64,000 bases of DNA, from the NCBI RefSeq assembly GCF_028435365.1, contig NZ_JAGTJJ010000007.1, positions 310,001 to 374,000 on the forward strand, in the 5' to 3' direction. Below are positions 54,574 to 62,700 of the stretch, in pieces (position 1 is the first letter of the stretch; each line of letters starts with the position of its first letter). The notes below the pieces were generated by a model. The model was not told where the DNA came from, ran no database searches, and saw only the letters and a list, made by a program, of their open reading frames with translations. A program made the position numbers and the translations under genes. This stretch comes from Polyangium jinanense. GTDB taxonomy: Bacteria; Myxococcota; Polyangia; Polyangiales; Polyangiaceae.

Positions 54574-56256
54574 CTACGGGGAAAGTGGGCGCACGAGCAC
54601 GAGGGCCTCGGCCTTGCCCGCGAGGAGGCGGAGCTCGGCGTTGCCCTTGGCGCCTGCGGCGCCTGCGCAGAGACGGTCGGTCAGAACGAACCGGCCGCGG
54701 GTGACGGTGTTCTCGCCGGTGGAGGCGTCGGCGAGACGGAGATCGAGACCCGTGCCGCCGCGATCGAGTGCGGCTACGACCTCGACGCAGCCGCGTGCAG
54801 GGATGTCGAAGGGCAAGGCTGTGCGCGCGCTGGCGTCGAGGGAGACGACTTGGGCCCCGGAGGCGGATGCGGCCGAGATGCGCGCTCCGCCGGCGTCGAG
54901 CACGGCGAGTAGACGCGCGGCTGCGAGGGGATGCGCGACGAGTGCGGCGGGCGCGGCTTCGTCCTTGCGGAGCTCCACGGCGAAGGGGCCGGGGCGCGCG
55001 AGGGCCTCCACGTCGAGCCGCGCCGGACCGCTCGGGCCACAAGCGAAGAGCGTCACGCCTGCGCCGCCGCGGCCCTCGGCGAGGAGGGCGCCTCGATCGT
55101 TCCAGAGCGAGGCTGCGGCGTCGGCGAGGGGCTTGCCTGCGACGACGTCGATCCGCGCGCAGCCGGCGGGCAAATCGAGCGCGGCGGCGGCGCGGCTGCC
55201 GAGCTTGGCCGAGCTGACGAGCACGGTCTTTGGGGCGCCGAGGCCCTTGCCGGCGAGGTCCTTCGCGAGGGCCGCGCGGGCCGCGTCGAGCTCGCGGGTC
55301 TCGGTCACGTGCTCGGCGCGCGCGGAAGGGTCGAGGGCCGCGCCCGCGCCTGGCGCGGAGCGGCTCGCCACGACGGCCACGAGGCCGGTGGAGGCGCGCG
55401 GGCGGATCGCGACCGTGACCTCGTTCGTCGTGGCGGAGCAGAGCACGATCGAGCGGTCGCGGCCGCGATCCTTGCCGCGCGCGAGGATGCGGCCCGCGGG
55501 GTCCTCCGCGACCACTTCGAGCGAGCCGATCTCGTCGCTCGGGGAGACGAACACGTCGAGACAACGGCCTGCCTCGACGGCGACTGTGAGGCGTGTGGCG
55601 GCGCGGGGCGCGACGGGCACGGCTGCGCGGCGCACGTCCTCCCAGCGGCCGCCGAGCCAGGCGCGATGCGCGATGAGCTTTGCTTCGAGCCCGGGCCACG
55701 CTTCCAGCCGACCCGTCTCGCCGCCGGATCGACCGCGCGCGCCGGCGGCTTGCTCCACCGCGGCCACGGCGGACGTTGGCACGCTCTGCACGCCGAGGCC
55801 GACGAGGCCCGAGCCCGACACGACACGCGCTGCGAGCCAGAGCCGCTTTGGGTGCGGCGGGCAGACGAGGACCGCCGGGCGTGCGTCCGTCGACTCGTCG
55901 ACGGCGAAGCTCGCGCCGTCGTCCTCGTACGTGAAGAGATCCACGTCGACGACCGAGGGCGATCCGCGCGCCATGACGAGCGCGCACGCGTCGAGCGGGA
56001 TCTCGACGAAGGCGCCGACCTTGTCGCCCTCGGAGAGGTATTCCGAGGCGACGACCTCGAGCGTGCCCGCGCCCGCGGCCTGCACACGCGCGGCGTCCCC
56101 GGCGAGGAGCGCGTGTCCATCGGCCTTCCCCGGGAGCACGCGTGGAGGCGCAGGCCGCGCCGCCGCGGGCTTTTCCGGTTTCACGGGCGCGCCGCCACAT
56201 CCTGCGACGAACGCGGCGAGCGCGAGCGAGGCGATCCCAACGGGCAGGCGCGTCAA
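54574..56256 (-). CDS. Secreted lipoprotein of unknown function
   Basis: I start it at a TTG (MTRLPVGIASLALAAFVAGC as translated) because TTG overlaps the stop of the upstream gene as TTGA, GGAGGGGGCGAACC sits before it, and a proper lipoprotein signal begins there. The 560-residue product is Ala/Val/Gly-rich and built of repeated beta-type segments (RLTVAVEAGRCLDVFVSP, ARIDVVAGKPLADAAAS, RTALPFDIPARGCVEVV), each with a Gly-Arg-Cys or Gly-Cys turn. The Cys-based repeat R-C-x-D-V/V-E-V recurs at least five times. It probably forms a series of jelly-roll-like domains. The upstream gene contains the same type of repeat, so the two are likely related. Function unknown. Confidence 0.75.
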   Translation of the reverse strand: MTRLPVGIASLALAAFVAGCGGAPVKPEKPAAARPAPPRVLPGKADGHALLAGDAARVQAAGAGTLEVVASEYLSEGDKVGAFVEIPLDACALVMARGSPSVVDVDLFTYEDDGASFAVDESTDARPAVLVCPPHPKRLWLAARVVSGSGLVGLGVQSVPTSAVAAVEQAAGARGRSGGETGRLEAWPGLEAKLIAHRAWLGGRWEDVRRAAVPVAPRAATRLTVAVEAGRCLDVFVSPSDEIGSLEVVAEDPAGRILARGKDRGRDRSIVLCSATTNEVTVAIRPRASTGLVAVVASRSAPGAGAALDPSARAEHVTETRELDAARAALAKDLAGKGLGAPKTVLVSSAKLGSRAAAALDLPAGCARIDVVAGKPLADAAASLWNDRGALLAEGRGGAGVTLFACGPSGPARLDVEALARPGPFAVELRKDEAAPAALVAHPLAAARLLAVLDAGGARISAASASGAQVVSLDASARTALPFDIPARGCVEVVAALDRGGTGLDLRLADASTGENTVTRGRFVLTDRLCAGAAGAKGNAELRLLAGKAEALVLVRPLSP

Positions 56257-57665
56257 GGTTCGCCCCCTCCGAGCGCGAAGAGCGCGAATGTCCACCAGAC
56301 ACCCGAGCCGCGCGCCTCGATGTCGATCCGGGCTGACTCCTCGCTCTCGGCGCAGAATGCGAGCACGGCGCCCTCGGGACGATCGACCACCTCGTCGCGC
56401 ATGTACCTGTCGCCGACGGTCGCCGCGAGCCTTAGGCCCCGCGACTCGCCCCGCGCGACCGCGAGGGCTGCGAGGTAACAGCGCCCCGGCTCCAGCGTGA
56501 TCGGCACCATCGTCGGGCCCGCCACGCCGAGCGATTCGAAGACGGGTGCCGCCGTGGGCTCGGGCGCGTTTCGCCTGCGGAGCGCGTACGCGAAGCCGGC
56601 GCGCGTGCGCGCGCCCCAGTGGTTCGGGATCACGCGCGGGATGGCCCAGACCGCGTCCGTCGCCATCATCGGCACCACGCCCGCCGCGCCCGCGAACGGC
56701 ACGGTGACGCGTGTCGCTTCGCCGAGGCAGAAGTCGAGCCGGGCGTCCGCGGTCTCGCTGCGATCACGCGCAAGCACGCGGCCCGCGTCGTCACGTGCTT
56801 CCGCGTCGACGTCGGTCGCGCGGTGCGGGAAGGTCGGGGGCACGGCGGCCATGATCTGGACGCGGTGGCAGCCTTCGCCGAGGCGGAGCTGGTATTCGCC
56901 CGCGCCCTCGGACGAGGCGACCAGGGGCACGCGCGTGAACCGCTCCGCGCCCTCGGCGTGCGCCCGCTGCTCGGCGCGGAGCGTGCGCTCGGCGAGTGGC
57001 CCCGGCTCGATGGGCCTTCCCGGATTGCCGCGCGGCGCGACCAGGCCGAAGGCGCGCTCGGGCAGCGCCTCGCGGTGATCGCCGAGCGGCGCGGGCGAGC
57101 GCGCCACGAGCACCTCGATCGCGCCGCGGGGCGAGCGCATCGAGATGACGAGCCCATCGAGATCGGCGCGGCGCGGGCCACATCGAACGAGCGAGACGGC
57201 GCCGAGCGAGCTCTTCGTGCCGCGATCCTCGGCGTCGATCGTGGGATGGCCGTGCGGCAAGAGGCCCGGCGGGAACGTGGGGCCGTCGGCCTCGGAGGCC
57301 GTGAGCACGGCGAAGTCGGCGCTCGGCGCGCCGAGGAACACGACCGTCGTGCAGCCGGGGACCTCGTCCTCGGGGCGCTCTTGCGAGACCTCGACGCGCT
57401 TGTTCCGGCCGTGTTCGAGGAAGATCGTCGGCAGGCGCGAGGTCTCGGCGCCGCGGGCTTTCCAGGTGCTCGTGAGGCGCTCGGCGTCCTCGGCGAGCTC
57501 GGCCTTCGCGCCGGGCGCGGCGAAGAAGAGGACGCCCGTGATCAGGGCTGCGAGCGAGGCCCCGCGGCGAGCACCTCGAACACCTCGGGCCGCAGGACCT
57601 CGGGCGGCGGCGCTTCGCCGCGCGCGATCATCGCGAGGATCTCCGCTTCGGTGAGCGTGATCCAC
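56253..57665 (-). CDS. Secreted protein of unknown function, related repeat type to the next gene
   Basis: The body is clear: signal-like segment ASLAALITGVLFFAAPGAKA, then about 400 residues with repeats ending in Gly-Arg-Cys-type turns (LEPGRCYLAALAVARGES, LGEGCHRVQIMAAVPP), similar to the downstream protein. The start is not clear. The only ATG/GTG/TTG in frame before the signal is a GTG at 57665, which would give an odd Arg-rich leader of about 35 residues and overlap the APS kinase gene by 124 bp. Other explanations are an unusual CTG start close to the signal or a frame error in the sequence. It is coupled to the following lipoprotein (TTGA overlap). Confidence 0.6.
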   Translation of the reverse strand: MDHAHRSGDPRDDRARRSAAARGPAARGVRGARRGASLAALITGVLFFAAPGAKAELAEDAERLTSTWKARGAETSRLPTIFLEHGRNKRVEVSQERPEDEVPGCTTVVFLGAPSADFAVLTASEADGPTFPPGLLPHGHPTIDAEDRGTKSSLGAVSLVRCGPRRADLDGLVISMRSPRGAIEVLVARSPAPLGDHREALPERAFGLVAPRGNPGRPIEPGPLAERTLRAEQRAHAEGAERFTRVPLVASSEGAGEYQLRLGEGCHRVQIMAAVPPTFPHRATDVDAEARDDAGRVLARDRSETADARLDFCLGEATRVTVPFAGAAGVVPMMATDAVWAIPRVIPNHWGARTRAGFAYALRRRNAPEPTAAPVFESLGVAGPTMVPITLEPGRCYLAALAVARGESRGLRLAATVGDRYMRDEVVDRPEGAVLAFCAESEESARIDIEARGSGVWWTFALFALGGGEP

Positions 57666-59245
57666 GTGGACGCGTCCCCCGGGGCGCTCCGCGAGGTCGC
57701 CATCGAGTTCGTCCGGGTGGAGTGAAACGCGTCCTCGAAGCAAAGTGGCACGACCCCGAGCTCTCCGGGAGCATAGACGCGGAACGCCCGCTCTGCACCG
57801 CTCACGCCGCCTGCGTACGTCGATCCGACCAGGATGGCGTGGGAACAGCCGTGGTTCTGGCACACGATCGCGTCGAGCACTGCCTGCCGCCCCCCGCCGC
57901 GCCGCGCTGGCAGGCCCGCCGACAGGACCACCCGCTCCGCCGGGAAATACCGCTCGACGAGGACCTCGTGCGAGCGCAGGCGCATGGAAAGGCTCGCCGC
58001 CTCCGGCTCGCCGTCGCCTTCGAGCGCCTCGATCGCCTGGACCCACAGCCCTCCCGTGATCTCCAGCGCGACTTTGGCGAGGTGCTCCTCGGCCCGACGC
58101 GGTAGCGATCGCGCGCGTATGCCTGCGACGGTCGTGAGGCCTCGTGCCATGAACATCCTCCGCGTCGTGCCCACACCGTGGACCGAGGGCCCTGTGTTCG
58201 GCTCGAACACGGACACCTCGCCGCCCACGAGCACGGGTCCGCGCGTAAGGGCCCGCGCGAGATCCGGATCCTCCTCGCCGAGCGGCGAGGCGAGCGACGT
58301 CGGCGGGCGGTACACGTCGTTCACCTCGATCATCGCCACGGTTCGACCGTCCCGCGCTCGCAGCGTGGCGATCGCGCCGATGCGCAGCCCCCCGGCCACC
58401 TCCTCGCTCACGGGCAGCGTGATCGGCATGGGCCAGGCCAGGCCGTTTTCGAGCCGCATCTCCCTCGCGACACGAAGGAAATCCTTCTCGCCGAAAAACC
58501 CCCTGAGTGGCGAGAGCGCGCCCGTCGCGAAGAGCGCGACGTCGATCTCGGCCTCCGCGTCGAGGTCGATCACCGGCTTCGATCGCAGGTATTCGGCGAG
58601 CTGCCCCCGCGGGGCCGAGGGCGTGGCGCGGATCCTGAGCTCTCCGCCATGCGGCCGCCCGAGCGGCGGGCGGAGATGCGCGCGCACGCGACCCACGCTC
58701 CGCTTCAGCGCAGGGACGTACCCGAGCTCCTCCAGCCGCGCGACGATCCGCGCGAGGCTCTCTTCCTTGCTCTCGCGGTCCGTATAGACGGTGACCTCGG
58801 GCGACGCGGGCGGCTCGTACGGGTCGTCGATCCCCGTAAACCCCTTGATCTCGCCCGCCAGCGCCTTGCGGTAGAGGCCCTTCGGATCCCGGTCGGCGAG
58901 CGCGTCGATCGACGCCGAGCAGTACACCTCGACGAACCTCTCGATCTGCGCACGTTGCTCGTCGCGGATCGCTCGGAACGGGCTGATCGCGCCGGTGATC
59001 GCGCACGCGCCGCTCCGTGCGACGAGCTTCGCCACGAAGCCGATGCGGCGCACGTTGGTGTCGCGATCCTCCCGGGAAAACCCGAGACCCTTCGAGAGGT
59101 GCGTGCGCACCTCGTCGCCGTCGAGCACCTCGACGTGCACGCCACGCGTGCGGAGCTCCGCCGCGAGCAGCGCGCCGAGCGTGCTCTTGCCTGCGCCGGA
59201 CAGGCCCGTGAACCAGACGACGAAGCCGCTCATAGGGTGTTCCAT
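57542..59245 (-). CDS. cysC: APS kinase fused to a degenerate ATP-sulfurylase domain
   Basis: The start MEHPMSGFVVWFTG is taken from a GGAAGGG with proper spacing. Residues 1-185 are a complete APS kinase: Walker A GLSGAGKSTLG, LDGDEVRTHLSKGLGF, RRIGFVAKL, ISPFRAIRDEQR and DPKGLYRKALAGEIKGFTG. It phosphorylates adenylylsulfate to PAPS. Residues about 200-567 align with ATP sulfurylase (SPLRGFFGEKDFL, WPMPITLPVSEE, NDVYRPP) but the ATP-binding HxxH becomes RRAEEH (where the family has HRAHE) and GRDHAG becomes GSTYAGG. Sulfurylase activity is therefore unlikely; an allosteric role is inferred. It lies downstream of the cysteine cluster on the same strand, separated by a repeat. Confidence 0.85.
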   Translation of the reverse strand: MEHPMSGFVVWFTGLSGAGKSTLGALLAAELRTRGVHVEVLDGDEVRTHLSKGLGFSREDRDTNVRRIGFVAKLVARSGACAITGAISPFRAIRDEQRAQIERFVEVYCSASIDALADRDPKGLYRKALAGEIKGFTGIDDPYEPPASPEVTVYTDRESKEESLARIVARLEELGYVPALKRSVGRVRAHLRPPLGRPHGGELRIRATPSAPRGQLAEYLRSKPVIDLDAEAEIDVALFATGALSPLRGFFGEKDFLRVAREMRLENGLAWPMPITLPVSEEVAGGLRIGAIATLRARDGRTVAMIEVNDVYRPPTSLASPLGEEDPDLARALTRGPVLVGGEVSVFEPNTGPSVHGVGTTRRMFMARGLTTVAGIRARSLPRRAEEHLAKVALEITGGLWVQAIEALEGDGEPEAASLSMRLRSHEVLVERYFPAERVVLSAGLPARRGGGRQAVLDAIVCQNHGCSHAILVGSTYAGGVSGAERAFRVYAPGELGVVPLCFEDAFHSTRTNSMATSRSAPGDASTWITLTEAEILAMIARGEAPPPEVLRPEVFEVLAAGPRSQP

Positions 59246-59261
59246 AGGCATCCCTTCCGGA

Positions 59262-59375
59262 CCTCACCCTCCCCAACCCTCCCTCTCCACACCGTGGAGA
59301 GGGAGGGAGTTTCCGGCTCGATCCAGCGCCGTTCACCCCCTCTCCGCCGCGCGGAGAGGGGGTTGGGGGGTGAGG
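59262..59375. repeat. Hairpin-rich intergenic repeat (REP/MITE-like)
   Basis: Two stems stand close together. CCCTCCCTCTCCA (59277-59289) pairs with TGGAGAGGGAGGG (59295-59307), 13 bp perfect. CCCCCTCTCCGC (59336-59347) pairs with GCGGAGAGGGGG (59351-59362), 12 bp. The outer ends, cctcaccctccccaacc and ggttggggggtgagg, pair with each other, so the whole unit is one large inverted repeat. This kind of ccctctccgccgcgcggagagggg unit recurs between genes in many GC-rich bacteria. It lies between the JAMM and APS kinase genes and could act as a terminator or processing site. Confidence 0.75.
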
Positions 59376-59381
59376 TTCTGG

Positions 59382-59930
59382 TTACTCCTCGACGACCGTG
59401 ATCGCTTGGGCCACGAAGACCCGCGCCTCCGCGTCCCACACGAAGAGCCGGTGCTCGTCGATCTTGCCGTCGCGCACGCTCGTCACGAGGAACGCGAGGG
59501 GCCAGGCCGGGCCCGGGCCCATCGTGATCTCGCCGCCCTCGTGCGCGGGCGGCTCGCCCATGCTCATCACGGCCGCGTCCGTGGGGCTGAAGTACGCGCC
59601 CGCGTCGAGGTGCGAGTGGTAGAGGATCTTCACGGGGCGACCTTCACGCGCCGCGGTGCGGACCGCGTCGTCGAACTTCTTCTCGTTGAACGAGAAGTAC
59701 GTGCGCGCCGTGCGGAAGTACCGCTCCGGATCGATTGCATGCAGCTTGTTCGCGACGTTCTGCATGACCACGGCCTCGTCGCAGACGAGCGGGATCGAAG
59801 CGGGGCCACGCAGGTATCCGCACGCCTCCTCGTCCGCCGCGTACCCCCGGAGCGCGTCCTTCTCCACGATGGCGAGCGCGGCGCGCGTGATTTTGAGGTT
59901 GCCGCGCGTCCACGGATGATCCGTCACCAT
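59382..59930 (-). CDS. JAMM/MPN-type zinc peptidase (Mec-like)
   Basis: I start at MVTDHPWTRGNLK, where GGGAGAAG lies seven bases upstream and the frame overlaps the CysM stop; an ATG six codons earlier is possible. The 182-residue protein has the JAMM zinc motif in full: HSHLDAGAYFSPTD (H-x-H-x7-S-x-x-D) at about 110, with the upstream Glu in DEEACGYLRG. JAMM peptidases in sulfur-carrier operons (Mec of mycobacteria, HcyD, QbsD) cut next to a Gly-Gly, either to free cysteine from CysO or to expose the carrier's C-terminus. It is the last gene of the CysK-CysO-CysM run, so CysO is the likely substrate. Confidence 0.9.
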   Translation of the reverse strand: MVTDHPWTRGNLKITRAALAIVEKDALRGYAADEEACGYLRGPASIPLVCDEAVVMQNVANKLHAIDPERYFRTARTYFSFNEKKFDDAVRTAAREGRPVKILYHSHLDAGAYFSPTDAAVMSMGEPPAHEGGEITMGPGPAWPLAFLVTSVRDGKIDEHRLFVWDAEARVFVAQAITVVEE

Positions 59931-60874
59931 AGATAACGCTTCTCCCATTTCATCGGCGCGAAGTACCGATCGCCGCGATCACACACGATCGCGACCACGC
60001 ACCCGCCGCCTACCGTCTGGTGCAGCTCCTTGGCGATCTCCACGGCCGCGAACACGTTCGCCCCGCTCGAATGCCCGACGAGCAGCGACTCCTCGCGCGC
60101 GAGCCTGTCGGCCATGTCCCAGCCGTCTTCCGTGGTGACCCTCCGCGTCTCGTCGTAGGCGCTCCCGTCGTGGATCGCCGGCACGAGCGAGCTCGGCAGG
60201 TGCTTCAGCCCTTCGAGCCCGTGCATGGCCTCCGTGGGCTCGACCGCGACGCAGCGGATCGGGCGCGTGTGCTCCTTCAACCGACGCGACGTGCCCACGA
60301 TCGTCCCGCTCGTGCCGATCCCCGCGACGAAGTGCGTGATGCGATCGCCGAGGGCGTCGAGGATCTCCACGCCCGTGCCGTGGTAATGCGCGAGCGGGTT
60401 GTTCGGGTTCGAGTACTGGTCCGGGTAGAAGTAGACGTCCGGATCCTTCGCCACGATCTCGCGCACGTACCGGATCGCTCCGTCGGAGCCCTCCATCGGA
60501 TCGCTGAAGATGATCTCCGTGCCGAAGGCGCGCGCGATGTCCTTGCGCGCCTTGGTCACGTTCGAGGGCATCACGAGGCGTACGGGCACGCCGAGCGCGG
60601 CGCCGAAGATCGAATACGCGACGCCCGTGTTGCCGCTCGTCGAGTCGATGAGGATCTTGCCCGTGCCGAGCTTCCCCTCCTCGATCGCCTTCGTCATCAT
60701 CCGCAGCGCGGCCCGGTCTTTCACCGAGCCGCCGGGGTTACAGAACTCGAGCTTCGCGTACACCTCGACGCTCGGCGCCTCCCGGGCCACGCGATCGAGG
60801 CGGACGAGCGGCGTGTTCCCGACGGCCTCGATCACCGAGCCGAAGCGGCGCGACCGCACGAGCGACGAGCGCAT
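59924..60874 (-). CDS. cysM: Cysteine synthase, CysM-like (sulfur-carrier dependent)
   Basis: A 316-residue PLP enzyme of fold type II. Start MRSSLVRSRRFGSV with one base between it and the CysO stop. PLP lysine in NPGGSVKDRAALRMM; phosphate loop in STSGNTGVAYSI; substrate loop GIGTSGTIVG; C-terminal LLVGHSSGANVFAA. It is closer in style to the mycobacterial CysM enzyme (sulfur from thiocarboxylated CysO, substrate O-phosphoserine) than to CysK, as judged by the operon partners. The C-terminus KWEKRYLW extends further than usual, which in CysM helps close the active site. The JAMM gene overlaps its stop. Confidence 0.9.
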   Translation of the reverse strand: MRSSLVRSRRFGSVIEAVGNTPLVRLDRVAREAPSVEVYAKLEFCNPGGSVKDRAALRMMTKAIEEGKLGTGKILIDSTSGNTGVAYSIFGAALGVPVRLVMPSNVTKARKDIARAFGTEIIFSDPMEGSDGAIRYVREIVAKDPDVYFYPDQYSNPNNPLAHYHGTGVEILDALGDRITHFVAGIGTSGTIVGTSRRLKEHTRPIRCVAVEPTEAMHGLEGLKHLPSSLVPAIHDGSAYDETRRVTTEDGWDMADRLAREESLLVGHSSGANVFAAVEIAKELHQTVGGGCVVAIVCDRGDRYFAPMKWEKRYLW

Positions 60875-60875
60875 C

Positions 60876-61154
60876 CTAGGCGTCGCTGCCGCCCGCGATC
60901 GCGGGCACGATCGAGACCTGATCCGTCGCCTTCACCTCGGACTTCAGGCCGTCGAGGAAGCGGATGTCCTCGTCGCCGACGAAGATGTTCACGTGGCGGC
61001 GGACGCCCTTCGCGTCGAGCAGCCGATCGCGGATGCCCGGGTGGCGTTTTTCGAGATCCTCGATGATCTCGCCGACGGTCGCGCCCGTCGCTTCGACCTC
61101 GTCTTTGTTGGCGGTCAGCGTGCGCATGGGGGTGGGGATACGAACGACAGGCAT
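60876..61154 (-). CDS. cysO: CysO/MoaD/ThiS-type sulfur carrier with a C-terminal extension
   Basis: A 92-residue ubiquitin-fold protein starting MPVVRIPTPMRTLTANKDEV. The pattern (VRIPTPMRTLT, GATVGEIIEDLEKRHPGIRDRL, then RRHVNIFVGDEDIRFLDGL, and KATDQVSIVPAIAGG) is that of CysO and MoaD. These proteins normally end in Gly-Gly, which is adenylated and turned into a thiocarboxylate that feeds sulfur to CysM. Here three residues (SDA) follow the Gly-Gly, so the tail must be removed before activation. The JAMM gene two places downstream fits that job. No adenylating enzyme (MoeB/MoeZ) is in this run, so it must be elsewhere. Confidence 0.9.
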   Translation of the reverse strand: MPVVRIPTPMRTLTANKDEVEATGATVGEIIEDLEKRHPGIRDRLLDAKGVRRHVNIFVGDEDIRFLDGLKSEVKATDQVSIVPAIAGGSDA

Positions 61155-61176
61155 GTGGGTCTCTCCGTGGTGGCTG

Positions 61177-62142
61177 CTACTTGAAGTACTCGTCGAGGCT
61201 GAAATACCGCTCCCCCGTGTCACAGAGCACCGTGACCACGTTGGCGCCGGGGCCGAGCTCGCGCGCGACGTCGAGCGCGACCTTCACGGCCGCGCCCGCG
61301 CTGATCCCCACGAGCAGCCCCTCCTTGCGGGCGAGCGCGACCTTCGTCTCGTACGCCGCTCGCTCACCCACCGTGCGCACCTCGTCGACGTGCTCGGGGT
61401 GATAGTTCTTCGGGACGAATCCCGGGGCGAGGCCCTGGATCTTCGTCGGGCCGCGCTCGCCGCGCGAGATCGTGGCGCAAGCTTCGGGCTCGACGGCGAT
61501 GATCCGCGGACGTGGGCTCCTCCGGCGGAGCAGCTCGCCGACGCCGCTCACGGTGCCGCCGGTGCCGACGCCGGCGACGAACGCGTGGATCGGCTCGTTC
61601 GCCATCGCCTGCAAGATCTCGCGGGCCGTCGTCTCGCCGTGGACACGCGGGTTCTCGGGGTTGTCGAATTGCGCCGGCATGAACGCGCCTTTCGTCGTCT
61701 CGACGATCTCGCGCGCCTTCGTGATGGCGCCTTCCATCTGCTCTTCGGCGTCGGTCAGGATCACCTCGGCGCCGTACGCTTCGAGGAGCTGCCGGCGTTC
61801 GAGGCTCATGCTCGCGGGCATCGTGAGCACGCAGCGATAGCCCTTCGCCGCGCAGACGAGCGCGAGCCCGATCCCCGTGTTTCCGCTCGTCGGCTCCACG
61901 ACGACGCCACCCGGACCGAGCGCGCCGCTCGCCTCGGCGGCCTCGATCATCGCGAGACAGATGCGGTCCTTCACGGAGCCGCCCGGGTTCTGCTGCTCGG
62001 CTTTCGCGAAGACGCGGCCGCGCGGCGCATCCACGTCGAGCCGCTGGATCTCGAAAAGCGGCGTGTCGCCGACGAGGTCGAGCACCGAGCCGACCACGCG
62101 CGGATGCGAGGGCAATGCAGGCTTTTTCCCGGGCTCGTGCAT
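61177..62142 (-). CDS. cysK: O-acetylserine sulfhydrylase, CysK-like
   Basis: Start MHEPGKKPALPSHPRVVG follows AGGAG and lies seven bases after the Rrf2 stop. The 321-residue fold-II PLP enzyme has QQNPGGSVKDRICLAMIE with the Schiff-base Lys, PTSGNTGIGLALVCAAKG, GVGTGGTVSGVGELL, and the C-terminal LLVGISAGAAVKVAL. It makes L-cysteine from O-acetylserine and sulfide, in the cytoplasm. Its location in a run with CysO, CysM and JAMM means two cysteine routes (sulfide-based and carrier-based) are encoded together. An Rrf2 regulator directly upstream, in the same direction, may control both. Confidence 0.93.
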   Translation of the reverse strand: MHEPGKKPALPSHPRVVGSVLDLVGDTPLFEIQRLDVDAPRGRVFAKAEQQNPGGSVKDRICLAMIEAAEASGALGPGGVVVEPTSGNTGIGLALVCAAKGYRCVLTMPASMSLERRQLLEAYGAEVILTDAEEQMEGAITKAREIVETTKGAFMPAQFDNPENPRVHGETTAREILQAMANEPIHAFVAGVGTGGTVSGVGELLRRRSPRPRIIAVEPEACATISRGERGPTKIQGLAPGFVPKNYHPEHVDEVRTVGERAAYETKVALARKEGLLVGISAGAAVKVALDVARELGPGANVVTVLCDTGERYFSLDEYFK

Positions 62143-62149
62143 CACGCTC

Positions 62150-62608
62150 CTAGATGACGTAGTCGGTCCGCTCGACCTCGCCGCGGCGCAGTCCGAGGGC
62201 CTCGCCGCGCTGCACGACGTCGGCGATGGAGATGTCGTCGAAGGCCTTTTCGATGGCGACCGCGAGGTCCTTGAAGGCGGCCGCGGTCGCGTCCGGGCCG
62301 CAAGGTTCAGCGCCGCGCGGGCCTTCGTCCTCGGTGGGGCAGACGACGATCGGGCCTTCGAGGGCGCGGAAAACGTCGCCGATCGTGATCTCGGAGGCGG
62401 GCCTCGCGAGGTGGTAGCCGCCGCGCGGTCCACGCTTCGCGCCGAGGAGGCCGGCCTTCTTCAGGTCCTGGAAGATCTGCTCCAGAAAGCGCGCGGGGAT
62501 CATCTCGCGCTCGGCGATCTCACGGATCTGCGTGGGGCGGCCGTCGTTGTGGAAGGCGATGTCGAACAACGCCCGCACCCCGTAGCGGCCCTTGTTGGAC
62601 AGCTTCAC
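62150..62608 (-). CDS. Rrf2-family transcriptional regulator (cysteine operon)
   Basis: The 152-residue protein begins MKLSNKGRYGVRALFDIA, the canonical Rrf2 start, with a winged-helix DNA-binding region: TQIREIAEREMIPARFLEQI (recognition helix area) and GLLGAKRGPRGGYHLARP (wing). Two Cys (VVCPTEDEGPRGAEPC) lie at the place where IscR has three cluster ligands; with only two, a classic iron-sulfur cluster is uncertain. The family includes CymR, which represses cysteine genes in Gram-positives. It is first in the cluster with CysK seven bases on, so it is probably a sulfur/cysteine sensor of this operon. Confidence 0.88.
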   Translation of the reverse strand: MKLSNKGRYGVRALFDIAFHNDGRPTQIREIAEREMIPARFLEQIFQDLKKAGLLGAKRGPRGGYHLARPASEITIGDVFRALEGPIVVCPTEDEGPRGAEPCGPDATAAAFKDLAVAIEKAFDDISIADVVQRGEALGLRRGEVERTDYVI

Positions 62609-62700
62609 GAGGCACGGATGTAGGTTGTTGCATCGGAAAAGTCAAGAATACGAGCGATCGACCCGCTCTGATGTGCTCTCCAGTACAAGGTAGCACCGCC

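Noticed and set aside
54239..56302. 687-codon frame running from the palindromic repeat through the secreted lipoprotein region
   Set aside because: It is antisense-free but out of frame with the lipoprotein, is Arg-rich throughout, and its end lies within the palindrome; its sequence there also appears in the copy-1 repeat.
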